Part shown: one piece after another, positions 45,983 through 54,569 of the stretch
Numbering within the stretch: the stretch's first letter is position 1
Layout of the letters: every line of letters starts with the position of its first letter
Source: Bradyrhizobium sp. LLZ17
Lineage (GTDB): Bacteria; Pseudomonadota; Alphaproteobacteria; Rhizobiales; Xanthobacteraceae
DNA: 64,000 nucleotides
NCBI RefSeq assembly: GCF_041200145.1
Contig: NZ_CP165734.1
Span: 4,588,001-4,652,000, forward strand
Reading direction: 5' to 3'
Made by a program: the position numbers and the translations under genes
Notes under the pieces: model-generated
What the model was told of the DNA's origin: nothing
The model's input: the letters and a program-made list of their open reading frames with translations, nothing else
Databases searched by the model: none

Positions 45983-48193
45983 CTACAAAAAGCTCTGCGG
46001 GTCGACGTCGACCTCTAACTTCTGATTGCCCTTCGGTTTCGGGCACACCGCGAGCCAATTGCGCAAATAGTCCGACAGGTCAAAACCGCGCGCGGATTTC
46101 ACCAGAATGCGGAAGCGGTAGCGGCCCTTGATCACGGCGAGCGGGGCTTCCGCCGGGCCCAGCACCATCACGCGCTCGTCGCGTGGCGCCAGCGCAGCCA
46201 GCCTGCGGCCAAAGCCTTCCGCGCTCGGGCGGTCGCCGGCGGAGATGATCAGGCTCGCGAGCCGTCCGAACGGCGGATAGAGCGTGCGCTCGCGCAGATC
46301 GATCTCGCTGTCGTAGAAGGCCTCGCGGTCGCAGGCGATCAGCGCCTTCATGACGGGATGTTCCGGCTGGTGGGTCTGCAGATAGCCGACGCCGCGGCCT
46401 TGCTCGCGGCCGGCGCGACCGATCACCTGGTTGAGCAATTGCCAGGTGCGTTCCGCCGCGCGCGGATCGCCATTGCTCAGCCCCAGATCCGCATCGACCA
46501 CGCCGACCAGGTTGAGCCGCGGGAAATTGTGACCCTTGGCGACGAGCTGCGTGCCGATGATGATGTCCACGCGCCCCTCCGCAATGTCGGCGAGTTCCGA
46601 GCGCATGGTCTCGATCGAGGCGATGAGATCGCTCGACAGCACCATGGTGCGCGCCTCCGGGAACAGCGCCGCCGCCTCTTCCTGCAGGCGCTCGACGCCG
46701 GGACCGACCGCGACGAGCGATTCCTCCGCCGCGCAATGCGGGCAGGTATTCGGCCGCGGCATCGAGAAGCCGCAATGGTGACAGACCAGCCGCTGGCGAA
46801 AGCGGTGATCGACCAGCCAGGCGTCGCAAATGGTGCAGGCGAAGCGGTGCCCGCAGGCGCGGCACAAGGTCAGCGGCGCGTAGCCGCGGCGATTGAGGAA
46901 CAGCAGCGCCTGCTCGCGCCGCTCGATCGCGATCTTGATCTCGCCGGCAAGCCGCGGCGAGATGAAGCGGCCGCGCGCGGGCGGCTCGCGGCGCAGATCG
47001 ATCGCCTCGATATGCGGCATGTGCTGGCCGCCGAAGCGCGACGCCAGCGCAATGCGCTGATAGCGCTTCTTGCGCGCATTGACCTCGGATTCGACCGACG
47101 GCGTCGCCGACGCCAGCACAATCGGAATCTTGGCGATATGCGCGCGCACCACCGCCATGTCGCGGGCGTGATAGTGCACGCCGTCGTCCTGCTTGTAGGC
47201 CTGGTCGTGCTCTTCATCGACGACAATGAGCCCGAGATTGCCGTAAGGCAAAAACAGCGCTGAGCGCGCGCCGACCACGACCGGCGCGCTGCCCTCGGAG
47301 ATCGCCGCCCAATTGCGCGCGCGGGTGCGTTGGGTCAGCTCCGAATGCCATTCCAGCGGCCGCACGCCGAAGCGCTGTGCGAAGCGGTCGAGGAACTGGC
47401 CGGTCAGCGCGATCTCCGGCATCAGGATCAGGGTCTGCCTGCCGCGGCGGATGGTCTCCGCAATCGCCTCGAAATACACCTCGGTCTTGCCCGAGCCGGT
47501 GACGCCATCGAGCAGCGCGACGTGAAAGCTGCCGTTGGCGGCGAGCGCGCGCATGGCATCGACCCCGGCGCGCTGCAGCGGCGAAAAATCCGGCCGGCCA
47601 AAATCAGGATCGGGAGCAGGCGGCGGTGGCGGCGGCGGCAGCGGCTCGACCGTAAGCGTGCCTTCGTCCACGAGGCCGTCGATCACTCCGGCCGAGACGC
47701 CAGCCTCCCTGGCGGCATCGGACTTGCCGTGCAGCAACCGGTCCGACAGCAGCGCGATCACGCGCTGCCGCGCCGGGGTCAGCCGCTTCGGCGGCTCGCC
47801 GACCAGGCGCACGCCGGCGCGCACCCGCTCAGGCCCAAGATTGTCGCCCATCCGCAGGCACATGCGCAGCACCATGCCGCGCGGGCTCAGCGTGTAATTG
47901 GCGACCCAGTCGACGACCGAACGCAGTTCGGCCTTCAGCGGCGGAAGATCGAGCTTCTCGCTGACGTCCTTCAGGCGGTTGTGCAGGCGTGGATCGGGAT
48001 TGGTATTTTCCGCCCAGACCACCGCGAGCACCTCGCGCGGGCCGAGCGGCACCGTGACAAGATCGCCTGCCTTCAGCTCCATGCCGCGCGGCACGCGGTA
48101 GGAATAGGCATGGTCGAGCGCAACCGGCACCAGCACGTCGACCATACGGGTCGCATTGGTTGGGGCGGTGCTGCTACTTGGCGAATGATCCAT
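45983..48193 (-). CDS. priA: Primosomal protein N' (replication restart helicase)
   Basis: About 736 residues. The N-terminal 3' DNA-binding domain ('DVLVPVALDHAYSYRVPRGM') is followed by the superfamily 2 helicase with Walker A 'GVTGSGKTEVYFEAI' and DEAH-like 'VVDEEHDQAYKQDD', and a zinc-binding cluster of paired cysteines ('LCRACGHRFACTICD', 'VCHHCGFSMPRPNTCPHC'). PriA recognises abandoned forks and reloads the replicative helicase. ATG 48193 is preferred over GTG 48244, but no clear ribosome binding site decides it. xerC is divergent beyond the start. Confidence 0.95.
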   Translation of the reverse strand: MDHSPSSSTAPTNATRMVDVLVPVALDHAYSYRVPRGMELKAGDLVTVPLGPREVLAVVWAENTNPDPRLHNRLKDVSEKLDLPPLKAELRSVVDWVANYTLSPRGMVLRMCLRMGDNLGPERVRAGVRLVGEPPKRLTPARQRVIALLSDRLLHGKSDAAREAGVSAGVIDGLVDEGTLTVEPLPPPPPPPAPDPDFGRPDFSPLQRAGVDAMRALAANGSFHVALLDGVTGSGKTEVYFEAIAETIRRGRQTLILMPEIALTGQFLDRFAQRFGVRPLEWHSELTQRTRARNWAAISEGSAPVVVGARSALFLPYGNLGLIVVDEEHDQAYKQDDGVHYHARDMAVVRAHIAKIPIVLASATPSVESEVNARKKRYQRIALASRFGGQHMPHIEAIDLRREPPARGRFISPRLAGEIKIAIERREQALLFLNRRGYAPLTLCRACGHRFACTICDAWLVDHRFRQRLVCHHCGFSMPRPNTCPHCAAEESLVAVGPGVERLQEEAAALFPEARTMVLSSDLIASIETMRSELADIAEGRVDIIIGTQLVAKGHNFPRLNLVGVVDADLGLSNGDPRAAERTWQLLNQVIGRAGREQGRGVGYLQTHQPEHPVMKALIACDREAFYDSEIDLRERTLYPPFGRLASLIISAGDRPSAEGFGRRLAALAPRDERVMVLGPAEAPLAVIKGRYRFRILVKSARGFDLSDYLRNWLAVCPKPKGNQKLEVDVDPQSFL

Positions 48194-48314
48194 CAATGGA
48201 CTTTGGCGGAGAATCGGAACCAGGGGCCTTGAGGCTAGCGCCACGCGCCGACCTTAGCGAACAGTAAACGGGTGTGATGCGATATACTGAGTGGAATCAC
48301 CACGTCCAGAGCGC

Positions 48315-49280
48315 ATGAGCAAAGCGGCCGCCCCAGCAATCGAGCTCGCCAGCGCCGATCCCTCGATCGCGCAGGAGATGGCGCGCTGGCTGTCGCATCT
48401 TGGCGCCGAACGGCGGCTGTCGCCGAAGACGCTGGAGGCCTATACCCGCGATTTGCGGCAATGCCTGGATTTTCTCAGCAATCATTGGGGCGAGCGGGTC
48501 ACGCTCAAGCGCTTCGCCGCGCTCGAAGCCACTGACATTCGCGCCTTCATGGCGATGCGCCGTGCCGACGATATCGCCGGCCGCTCGCTGATGCGCGCGC
48601 TCGCGGGCCTGCGCTCCTTCGGCCGCTTCCTCGAGCGCGAGGGCAAGGGCAAGGTCGGCGCATTGTCGGCGATCCGCGCGCCCAAAGTCGCAAAGACCTT
48701 GCCGAAGCCGCTGCCGATGGCGTCGGCAAAACGCCTTGCCGACGCCGACGAGCGCGCGGGCGAGGACCGCAAGACCTGGGTCCTGGTCCGCGACGCCGCC
48801 GTGATGGCGCTGCTCTATGGCTCGGGCCTGCGCATCTCCGAAGCGCTCGGCCTGAAACGCCGCGAGGTGCCGCGGCCCGGCGAAGGCGACGTGCTGATCG
48901 TCACCGGCAAAGGCAACAAGACCCGCATGGTGCCGGTGCTGCAAAACGTGCTTGAGCTCGTTGCCGAGTACGTTGCGATCTGCCCGCACCCTCTTCCCGC
49001 CGAGGGCCCGATCTTCCTCGGCGCACGCGGCGGCCCGCTCAGCCCGCGCATCATCCAGCTGGCGATGGAGCGGCTGCGCGGCGCGCTCGGCCTGCCCGAC
49101 AGCGCCACGCCGCACGCGCTGCGGCACTCCTTCGCCACGCATTTGTTGTCGCGCGGCGGCGATCTGCGCGCGATCCAGGAATTGCTGGGCCATTCCTCGC
49201 TCTCGACCACGCAGATCTATACCGGCATCGATTCCGAGCGGCTGCTGGAAGTCTATGCCAGCGCGCATCCGCGGCGGTGA
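48315..49280 (+). CDS. xerC: Tyrosine recombinase XerC
   Basis: 321 residues with the N-terminal SAM-like core-binding domain ('EMARWLSHLGAERRLSPKTL') and catalytic domain: Arg in 'LLYGSGLRISEALGL', Lys in 'VTGKGNKTRMVPV', 'HALRHSFATHLLSRGGDLRA' (H-x-x-R), 'ELLGHSSLSTTQIYTGID' (His and nucleophilic Tyr). XerC acts with XerD at dif to resolve chromosome dimers. ATG 48315 gives the typical N-terminus. It is divergent from priA, which fits a common alphaproteobacterial layout. Confidence 0.95.
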   Translation: MSKAAAPAIELASADPSIAQEMARWLSHLGAERRLSPKTLEAYTRDLRQCLDFLSNHWGERVTLKRFAALEATDIRAFMAMRRADDIAGRSLMRALAGLRSFGRFLEREGKGKVGALSAIRAPKVAKTLPKPLPMASAKRLADADERAGEDRKTWVLVRDAAVMALLYGSGLRISEALGLKRREVPRPGEGDVLIVTGKGNKTRMVPVLQNVLELVAEYVAICPHPLPAEGPIFLGARGGPLSPRIIQLAMERLRGALGLPDSATPHALRHSFATHLLSRGGDLRAIQELLGHSSLSTTQIYTGIDSERLLEVYASAHPRR

Positions 49281-49362
49281 CACACTGACGTCATAACGTC
49301 CTTGCCTCTTGCGCAGTCCGCGCGGTTCGGTCAATCGTGGCGAACCAAGGCAGGAGGGATTT

Positions 49363-49956
49363 ATGAGCGCACATGAAAGCATGGAGCATGCCGAGCATGC
49401 CGAGCACGCGTCCGGCGAAAACAGGAAGATCGCGCTTCTGATCGCCGTGCTGGCGCTATTCCTGGCGATCTCGGAAACGCTCGGCAAGGGCGCCCAGACC
49501 GAATCGATCAGCAAGAACGTCGAGGCCTCCAACCTGTGGGCCTTCTTCCAGGCCAAGAGCATCCGCCGCACCGTCGTCCAGACCGCTGCCGACCAGGGCA
49601 AGCTGACATTGGGCAGCGCCACCGACGACGCCATGAAGGCCGCGGTGCAGAAGCAGATCGACGACTGGCAGAAGACGGCGGCGCGCTACCGCTCGGAGCC
49701 CGAGACCGGCGAAGGCACCGAGCAGCTCGCCGAGAAAGCCAAGGAGGCCGAGCACGAGCGCGACGAGGCCACGGCGAAATATCATCATTTCGAGCTGGCG
49801 TCGGCGGCCTTCCAGATCGGCATCGTGCTGGCATCGGCGACCATCATCACCGGCATCATCGGGCTCGCTTATATCAGCGGGCTGCTGACACTCGCCGGCC
49901 TTGCGATGACCATCCTCGGCGCCTGGTGGCCGCATCTGTTGCATCTGCACGGGTAG
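49363..49956 (+). CDS. DUF4337 membrane protein
   Basis: 197 residues. An N-terminal His/Glu-rich stretch 'MSAHESMEHAEHAEHASGEN' precedes a transmembrane helix ('IALLIAVLALFLAISETLG'), a helical middle region ('NLWAFFQAKSIRRTVVQTAA') and two C-terminal hydrophobic segments. The order matches the DUF4337 family, whose function is unknown. The start is supported by AGGAGG eight bases upstream. The gene appears monocistronic. Confidence 0.85.
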   Translation: MSAHESMEHAEHAEHASGENRKIALLIAVLALFLAISETLGKGAQTESISKNVEASNLWAFFQAKSIRRTVVQTAADQGKLTLGSATDDAMKAAVQKQIDDWQKTAARYRSEPETGEGTEQLAEKAKEAEHERDEATAKYHHFELASAAFQIGIVLASATIITGIIGLAYISGLLTLAGLAMTILGAWWPHLLHLHG

Positions 49957-49999
49957 GATTTCGTACGACACGGCGACGGGTTGCTCCCGCAAATCAGCT

Positions 50000-50101
50000 G
50001 TCATGCCCCGGCTTGACCGGGGCATCCAGTACGCCGCGGCTTCTCCGCAAGCAATTGAGGTTTCTGGGATACTGGATCGCCCGGTCAAGCCGGGCGATGA
50101 C
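50000..50101. repeat. Palindromic repeat, GTCATGCCCCGG / ATCCAGTACGCCG family (copy 1)
   Basis: Starts GTCATGCCCCGGCTTGACCG and ends AGCCGGGCGATGAC; the core ATCCAGTACGCCG is shared with the element at 54437. Lies between DUF4337 and the convergent membrane-protein gene. Confidence 0.75.
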
Positions 50102-50121
50102 AACGAGTGTGTGGTAAACAG

Positions 50122-50652
50122 CTAGCGCGCTTCGTGCACGCTCTTGCGGAAGCGCTGGATCAGGCGGAACGTGCGTGACGACCAGCCTTCGCCGTTGCCG
50201 CGGGCGACATCCTTGAGACGCTGCTTGATCGGCTCGACGAGTTCGGAGGCCTTGGCGCGCAGCCTCAAGACCAGCTCATAGAGCCGTTCGAACCAGGCCA
50301 TCTCCAACAGCTTGTCGCGCGTGACGTCGAACACGAAGGCGGTGACGCCGACGCCGAGCATCTTTGCGAACAGGATCGTGAACACCGCGCTTGTCCAGTA
50401 CTCATGCGTGAGCAGCCAGAGGCCGACCAGCTTGAGCGGAAACAGCGGGATGATCGGGACCGCGAACACGATCAGCGTCATGGCCGGCGACAGCGCATCG
50501 ACGCGATCCGACAGCCAGGCCTTGAACCGGGCGAGCGGGATGATGGCGACAACCCGCGCGACGATCGGTTCGAGATGGTCCCACAGCCAGGCTTCGATCA
50601 GGAAGATGATCGCCAGCAGGACCCAGACCGGTTGAAGAAGGCGGCGCAGCAT
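50122..50652 (-). CDS. Conserved membrane protein (176 aa)
   Basis: 176 residues with a first transmembrane helix ('LLQPVWVLLAIIFLIEAWLW'), a central hydrophobic region ('LSPAMTLIVFAVPIIPLFPL', 'VFTILFAKMLGVGVTAFVFD') and a basic C-terminus ('RTFRLIQRFRKSV'). I do not recognise a named family beyond a rhizobial conserved membrane protein. It lies only about 36 bases downstream of lpdA on the same strand, so it could be transcribed with the TCA operon. No catalytic motif is visible. Confidence 0.75.
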   Translation of the reverse strand: MLRRLLQPVWVLLAIIFLIEAWLWDHLEPIVARVVAIIPLARFKAWLSDRVDALSPAMTLIVFAVPIIPLFPLKLVGLWLLTHEYWTSAVFTILFAKMLGVGVTAFVFDVTRDKLLEMAWFERLYELVLRLRAKASELVEPIKQRLKDVARGNGEGWSSRTFRLIQRFRKSVHEAR

Positions 50653-50688
50653 GTGTTGTCCCGCCCGATTCGGCGCCGGGCGCATCGC

Positions 50689-52089
50689 CTACATATGGAT
50701 GGCCCGCTTACCGACTGCAAGCGCGGCCTCCTTGATGGCTTCCGAGCGGGTCGGATGCGCATGGCAGGTGCGCGCGAGATCTTCGGCACTGCCGCCGAAC
50801 TCCATGAGAACACAGGCTTCATGGATCATTTCGCCGGCTTCGCGGCCGATAATGTGCACGCCGAGCACGCGATCGGTCTTCGCATCTGCGAGAATCTTCA
50901 CAAAGCCGTCAGTGGTCTGATTGACCTTGGAGCGGCCGTTGGCGGTAAAGGGAAACTTCCCGACGGTATAAGCCACGCCCGCCTGCTTCAGCTCTTCCTC
51001 GGTCTTGCCGACGGAGGACACTTCCGGCGTGGTATACACCACGCCCGGGATGACGTCGTAATTCACGTGGCCGGCTTGCCCTGCGATGATCTCGGCCACC
51101 GCAACGCCCTCGTCCTCGGCCTTGTGCGCGAGCATCGGGCCCGCAACGACGTCGCCGATGGCATAGACGCCCTTCAGGCTGGTGACGAAATGCGGATCGA
51201 TCTGCACGCGGCCGCGATTGTCCAGCGCAACACCGGCTTCCTTCAGGCCGAGCCCGTCGGTGTACGGCACGCGGCCGATGCAGACCAGCACGACATCGGC
51301 TTCCAGCGTCTCGGCCGCGCCGCCGGCGGCGGGCTCGATGGTCGCCTTCAGCGTCTTGCCGGAGGTGTCGACCGCGGTGACCTTGGCCCCCAGCTTGAAC
51401 GCAAAGCCCTGCTTTTCCAGGATGCGCTGGAATTGCTTGGCGATCTCGCCGTCCATGCCGGGCAGGATGCGATCGAGAAATTCCACGACGACGACTTCGG
51501 CGCCGAGCCGCTTCCACACTGAACCGAGCTCGAGGCCGATCACGCCGGCGCCGACGATCAGAAGCTTGCCGGGGACCTTGTCCAGCGACAGCGCACCGGT
51601 CGACGACACGATGCGCGTCTCGTCGATATCGATGCCCTTGAGACGCGCGATGTCGGAGCCGGTGGCGATGACGATGTTCTTGGTCTCGATGATCTGCGAC
51701 TTGCCGTCGGCCGAGACTTCGACCTTGCCGGTGCCGAGGATCTTGCCGGTGCCCTTGAGCACGTCGATCTTGTTCTTCTTCATCAGGAACTCGACGCCCT
51801 TGACGTTGCCGTCGATGCCCTGCTGCTTGAAGTTCATCATCGCCGGAAGCTCGAGCTTCGGCGCCGAGACGCTGACGCCCATCTTGGCGAAGGAATGCGC
51901 GGCTTCCTCGAACATCTCCGAGGCATGCAGCAGCGCCTTTGACGGCATGCAGCCGACATTGAGGCAGGTGCCGCCGAGGGTTGCGTTCTTTTCCACCACG
52001 GCGACTTTCATGCCGAGCTGCGCTGCACGCACCGCGCAGACATAACCGCCCGGTCCGGTGCCGATGACGACGAGATCGTAGGATGCCAT
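50689..52089 (-). CDS. lpdA: Dihydrolipoyl dehydrogenase (E3)
   Basis: 466 residues. FAD-binding '[20 protein letters not shown]', redox-active Cys42/Cys47 ('[17 protein letters not shown]'), NAD-binding '[20 protein letters not shown]' and the C-terminal His-Glu catalytic pair ('[19 protein letters not shown]') are all present. It re-oxidises the dihydrolipoyl group of E2 in the 2-oxoglutarate dehydrogenase complex, using NAD+. Its place downstream of sucA-sucB supports this assignment. It is co-directional with an SDR gene upstream. Length is normal. Confidence 0.96.
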   Translation of the reverse strand: MASYDLVVIGTGPGGYVCAVRAAQLGMKVAVVEKNATLGGTCLNVGCMPSKALLHASEMFEEAAHSFAKMGVSVSAPKLELPAMMNFKQQGIDGNVKGVEFLMKKNKIDVLKGTGKILGTGKVEVSADGKSQIIETKNIVIATGSDIARLKGIDIDETRIVSSTGALSLDKVPGKLLIVGAGVIGLELGSVWKRLGAEVVVVEFLDRILPGMDGEIAKQFQRILEKQGFAFKLGAKVTAVDTSGKTLKATIEPAAGGAAETLEADVVLVCIGRVPYTDGLGLKEAGVALDNRGRVQIDPHFVTSLKGVYAIGDVVAGPMLAHKAEDEGVAVAEIIAGQAGHVNYDVIPGVVYTTPEVSSVGKTEEELKQAGVAYTVGKFPFTANGRSKVNQTTDGFVKILADAKTDRVLGVHIIGREAGEMIHEACVLMEFGGSAEDLARTCHAHPTRSEAIKEAALAVGKRAIHM

Positions 52090-52145
52090 GAGAGAAAGTC
52101 CCGTAGGTTTAGCGTGATGAGGATGTGTCAGCGTCCGCCGGCGCG

Positions 52146-52907
52146 TCAGCGTCCGCCGGACACATCGAGAATGGCTGAGGTGACGTAGGAAGCATCGTCC
52201 GACATCAGCCAGACGATGGCATTGGCGATTTCCTCGGCGGTGCCGACGCGCTTCATCGGCACCAGATGGGCCAGACGATGGTGCCGATCGGGCTCGCCGC
52301 CGGAGGCGTGGATTTCGGTGTCGATCAGGCCGGGGCGGATGCCCGCGACGCGAATGCCTTCGCCGGCCACCTCATGGCCGAGGCCAACGGTGAAGGAATC
52401 AATCGCGCCCTTGGACGCGGCGTAATCGACATAGGTATTCGGCGCGCCGAGCTTGGCGGCAACCGATGACAGATTGACGATGACGCCGCCCTGGCCGCCA
52501 TGCCTGGTCGACATCCGCTTCACCGCTTCGCGCGCGCACAGGATCGAGCCGGTGACGTTGACCGCCATCACGCGCCGGATGCGCTCGGCCGACATCTCGT
52601 CGACGCGCACACCGCTGGTGCCGACGATGCCGCCATTGTTGACGAGCGCACCGAGCGTACCGAATTTGTCCGCCTGCTTGAACAGTTCGAGAATGTCGCT
52701 TTCCTCGGCGACGTCGCATTTCACCGCGATGGCCTTGCCGTTGCTGGCTTCGATCGCGGAAACCACCTCGTCGGCGGCCTGCTTGTTGCTGGCATAGCCA
52801 ACGACGACGCGGAAGCCGCGCGCCGCCGCCGCGATCGCAGTCGCGCGGCCAATGCCGCGGCTGCCGCCGGTGATGACAACGACTTTATCGGTCACATCAG
52901 GCCCCAT
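52146..52907 (-). CDS. SDR-family oxidoreductase
   Basis: 253 residues. The NAD(P)-binding motif '[20 protein letters not shown]' (T-G-x3-G-x-G), the active-site Ser in '[13 protein letters not shown]', Tyr and Lys in '[20 protein letters not shown]' and the C-terminal '[14 protein letters not shown]' show a classical short-chain dehydrogenase. The 'GYASNK' segment after the second strand suggests NADP preference. The substrate is unknown. It lies between a small membrane gene and lpdA in the TCA block, which is an unusual position for an SDR enzyme. ATG 52907 gives the usual start; longer forms are not supported. Confidence 0.88.
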   Translation of the reverse strand: MGPDVTDKVVVITGGSRGIGRATAIAAAARGFRVVVGYASNKQAADEVVSAIEASNGKAIAVKCDVAEESDILELFKQADKFGTLGALVNNGGIVGTSGVRVDEMSAERIRRVMAVNVTGSILCAREAVKRMSTRHGGQGGVIVNLSSVAAKLGAPNTYVDYAASKGAIDSFTVGLGHEVAGEGIRVAGIRPGLIDTEIHASGGEPDRHHRLAHLVPMKRVGTAEEIANAIVWLMSDDASYVTSAILDVSGGR

Positions 52908-52909
52908 AG

Positions 52910-53134
52910 CTATTCGCGCTTGCCCTCGAGAGCTGCCAATCGATCCAGCACGCCCTTGTCCGTCAAGCTCGCCAGGTGAAACAGGATGAAGGGAGTGAGG
53001 AACGGAATCAGGCACCAAGCGGCAAAACCGACACCCTTACCCTTCCTGCGACTTATCGGAATCGCAAAGAAGAAGAAAATAAGAGTGGTCAGAAGGAACG
53101 GCAGGAGGGAAAGAAGAAGCGCCGGTTCTTCCAT
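52910..53134 (-). CDS. Small membrane protein (74 aa)
   Basis: 74 residues. Two hydrophobic segments, 'LLSLLPFLLTTLIFFFFAI' and 'AAWCLIPFLTPFILFHLASL', are separated by a basic loop 'PISRRKGKGVG', and the C-terminus is charged. It begins just downstream of sucB and ends 2-3 bases before the SDR start, so it is probably part of the same operon. It is not recognised as a known family; proteins of this size and topology often act as membrane anchors or toxin-like peptides, but nothing here decides this. Confidence 0.65.
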   Translation of the reverse strand: MEEPALLLSLLPFLLTTLIFFFFAIPISRRKGKGVGFAAWCLIPFLTPFILFHLASLTDKGVLDRLAALEGKRE

Positions 53135-53145
53135 GAAACCCTCCC

Positions 53146-54390
53146 TCAGAGGTCCAGCACCAGGCGCGCGGGATCTTCCAGGCTCTCCTTGACGCGAACC
53201 AGGAAGGTCACGGCTTCCTTGCCGTCGATCACGCGGTGATCGTAGGACAGCGCCAGATACATCATCGGGCGGACCTCGACCTTGCCGCCGATCACCATCG
53301 GGCGCTCCTGGATCTTGTGCATGCCGAGAATGCCGGACTGCGGCGCGTTCAGGATCGGGGTCGACATCAGCGAGCCGTAGATGCCGCCATTGGTGATGGT
53401 GAAGGTGCCGCCCTGCATCTCGTCGATCTTGAGCTGGCCGTCACGGGCGCGGCGGCCGAAATCGGCGATGCCCTTCTCGATATCGGCGATCGACTTGTTG
53501 TCGCAATCGCGCACGACGGGAACGACGAGGCCCTTGTCGGTGCCGACGGCGACGCCGATGTGATAGTAATTCTTGTAGATCAGGTCGGTGCCGTCGATCT
53601 CGGCGTTGACGGCCGGGATGTCCTTCAGCGCCTGCACAACCGCCTTGGTGAAGAAGCCCATGAAGCCGAGCTTCGAGCCGTGCTTCTTCTCGAACGCGTC
53701 CTTGTAGTGCGCCCGCAGCGCCATCACGTTGGTCATGTCGACCTCGTTGAAGGTCGTCAGCATCGCCGCAGTGTTCTGCACGTCCTTGAGGCGGCGCGCG
53801 ATGGTCTGGCGCAGCCGGGTCATCTTGACGCGCTCTTCGCGGGCGGCGTCATCGGCCGGCGACGGCGCGCGCACCTGGACGGCGGCGGCGGGCTGATTGA
53901 CCGGCGTCGGCGCGGAGGCCGCGCGCTCGATCGCGGCGAGCATGTCGCCCTTGGTGACGCGGCCGTCCTTGCCGGAGCCCGGAACGGTCGAGGCATCGAT
54001 CCCGGTCTCGGCGGAGAGCTTTCGCACGGACGGTGCCAGCGGCGCGTCGGCCGGCGGTGCTTTCGATGCCGCGGGGGCGGCGGCCGGGGCCGCGGCGACG
54101 GGAGCAGGCGCGGGCGCGGCCGCAGGCTTGGCGGGCGTCCTTGCGACGCCTGCCGTGCCCTCGGTGATCTGCCCGAGCAGCGCACCGACCGCAACGGTGG
54201 CGCCATCGGCAGCGACGATCTCGCTCAGCGTGCCGGCGGAGGGTGCCGGGACTTCGATGGTGACCTTGTCGGTCTCGAGCTCAACCAGGGGCTCGTCGAC
54301 GGCGACGGGGTCGCCCGCCTTCTTGAACCAGCGGCCGATGGTGGCCTCGGTGACGGATTCGCCGAGCGTCGGCACACGAATTTCAGTCAT
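53146..54390 (-). CDS. sucB: 2-oxoglutarate dehydrogenase E2 (dihydrolipoamide succinyltransferase)
   Basis: 414 residues. The lipoyl domain is N-terminal with lipoylated Lys42 ('[17 protein letters not shown]'). An Ala/Pro-rich linker, a peripheral subunit-binding domain (about 116-153, '[20 protein letters not shown]') and the catalytic domain with His in '[18 protein letters not shown]' follow. It transfers the succinyl group to CoA in the TCA cycle. It is encoded directly after sucA (gap 179 bases with a palindromic repeat) and before a small membrane gene. Confidence 0.97.
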   Translation of the reverse strand: MTEIRVPTLGESVTEATIGRWFKKAGDPVAVDEPLVELETDKVTIEVPAPSAGTLSEIVAADGATVAVGALLGQITEGTAGVARTPAKPAAAPAPAPVAAAPAAAPAASKAPPADAPLAPSVRKLSAETGIDASTVPGSGKDGRVTKGDMLAAIERAASAPTPVNQPAAAVQVRAPSPADDAAREERVKMTRLRQTIARRLKDVQNTAAMLTTFNEVDMTNVMALRAHYKDAFEKKHGSKLGFMGFFTKAVVQALKDIPAVNAEIDGTDLIYKNYYHIGVAVGTDKGLVVPVVRDCDNKSIADIEKGIADFGRRARDGQLKIDEMQGGTFTITNGGIYGSLMSTPILNAPQSGILGMHKIQERPMVIGGKVEVRPMMYLALSYDHRVIDGKEAVTFLVRVKESLEDPARLVLDL

Positions 54391-54436
54391 GGTCTTTTCC
54401 TTAAGGGATCGCCGATGCGGTCATGAATTTCACATC

Positions 54437-54553
54437 TCATCGCCCGCCTTGTGCACGCTTGCGCACGGGGGCGGGCGATCCAGTACGCCGTGACTTTCGT
54501 GATCAGAACGAACGCCGCGGAGCACTGGATGCCCCGCATTTGCGGGGCATGAC
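54437..54553. repeat. Palindromic repeat, ATCCAGTACGCCG family (copy 2), between sucA and sucB
   Basis: Starts TCATCGCCCGCC and ends with GCGGGGCATGAC, with core GATCCAGTACGCCG shared with 50000-50101. Inserted between the 2-oxoglutarate dehydrogenase E1 and E2 genes. Confidence 0.75.
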
Positions 54554-54569
54554 TTTAGTCAAGAATTGA

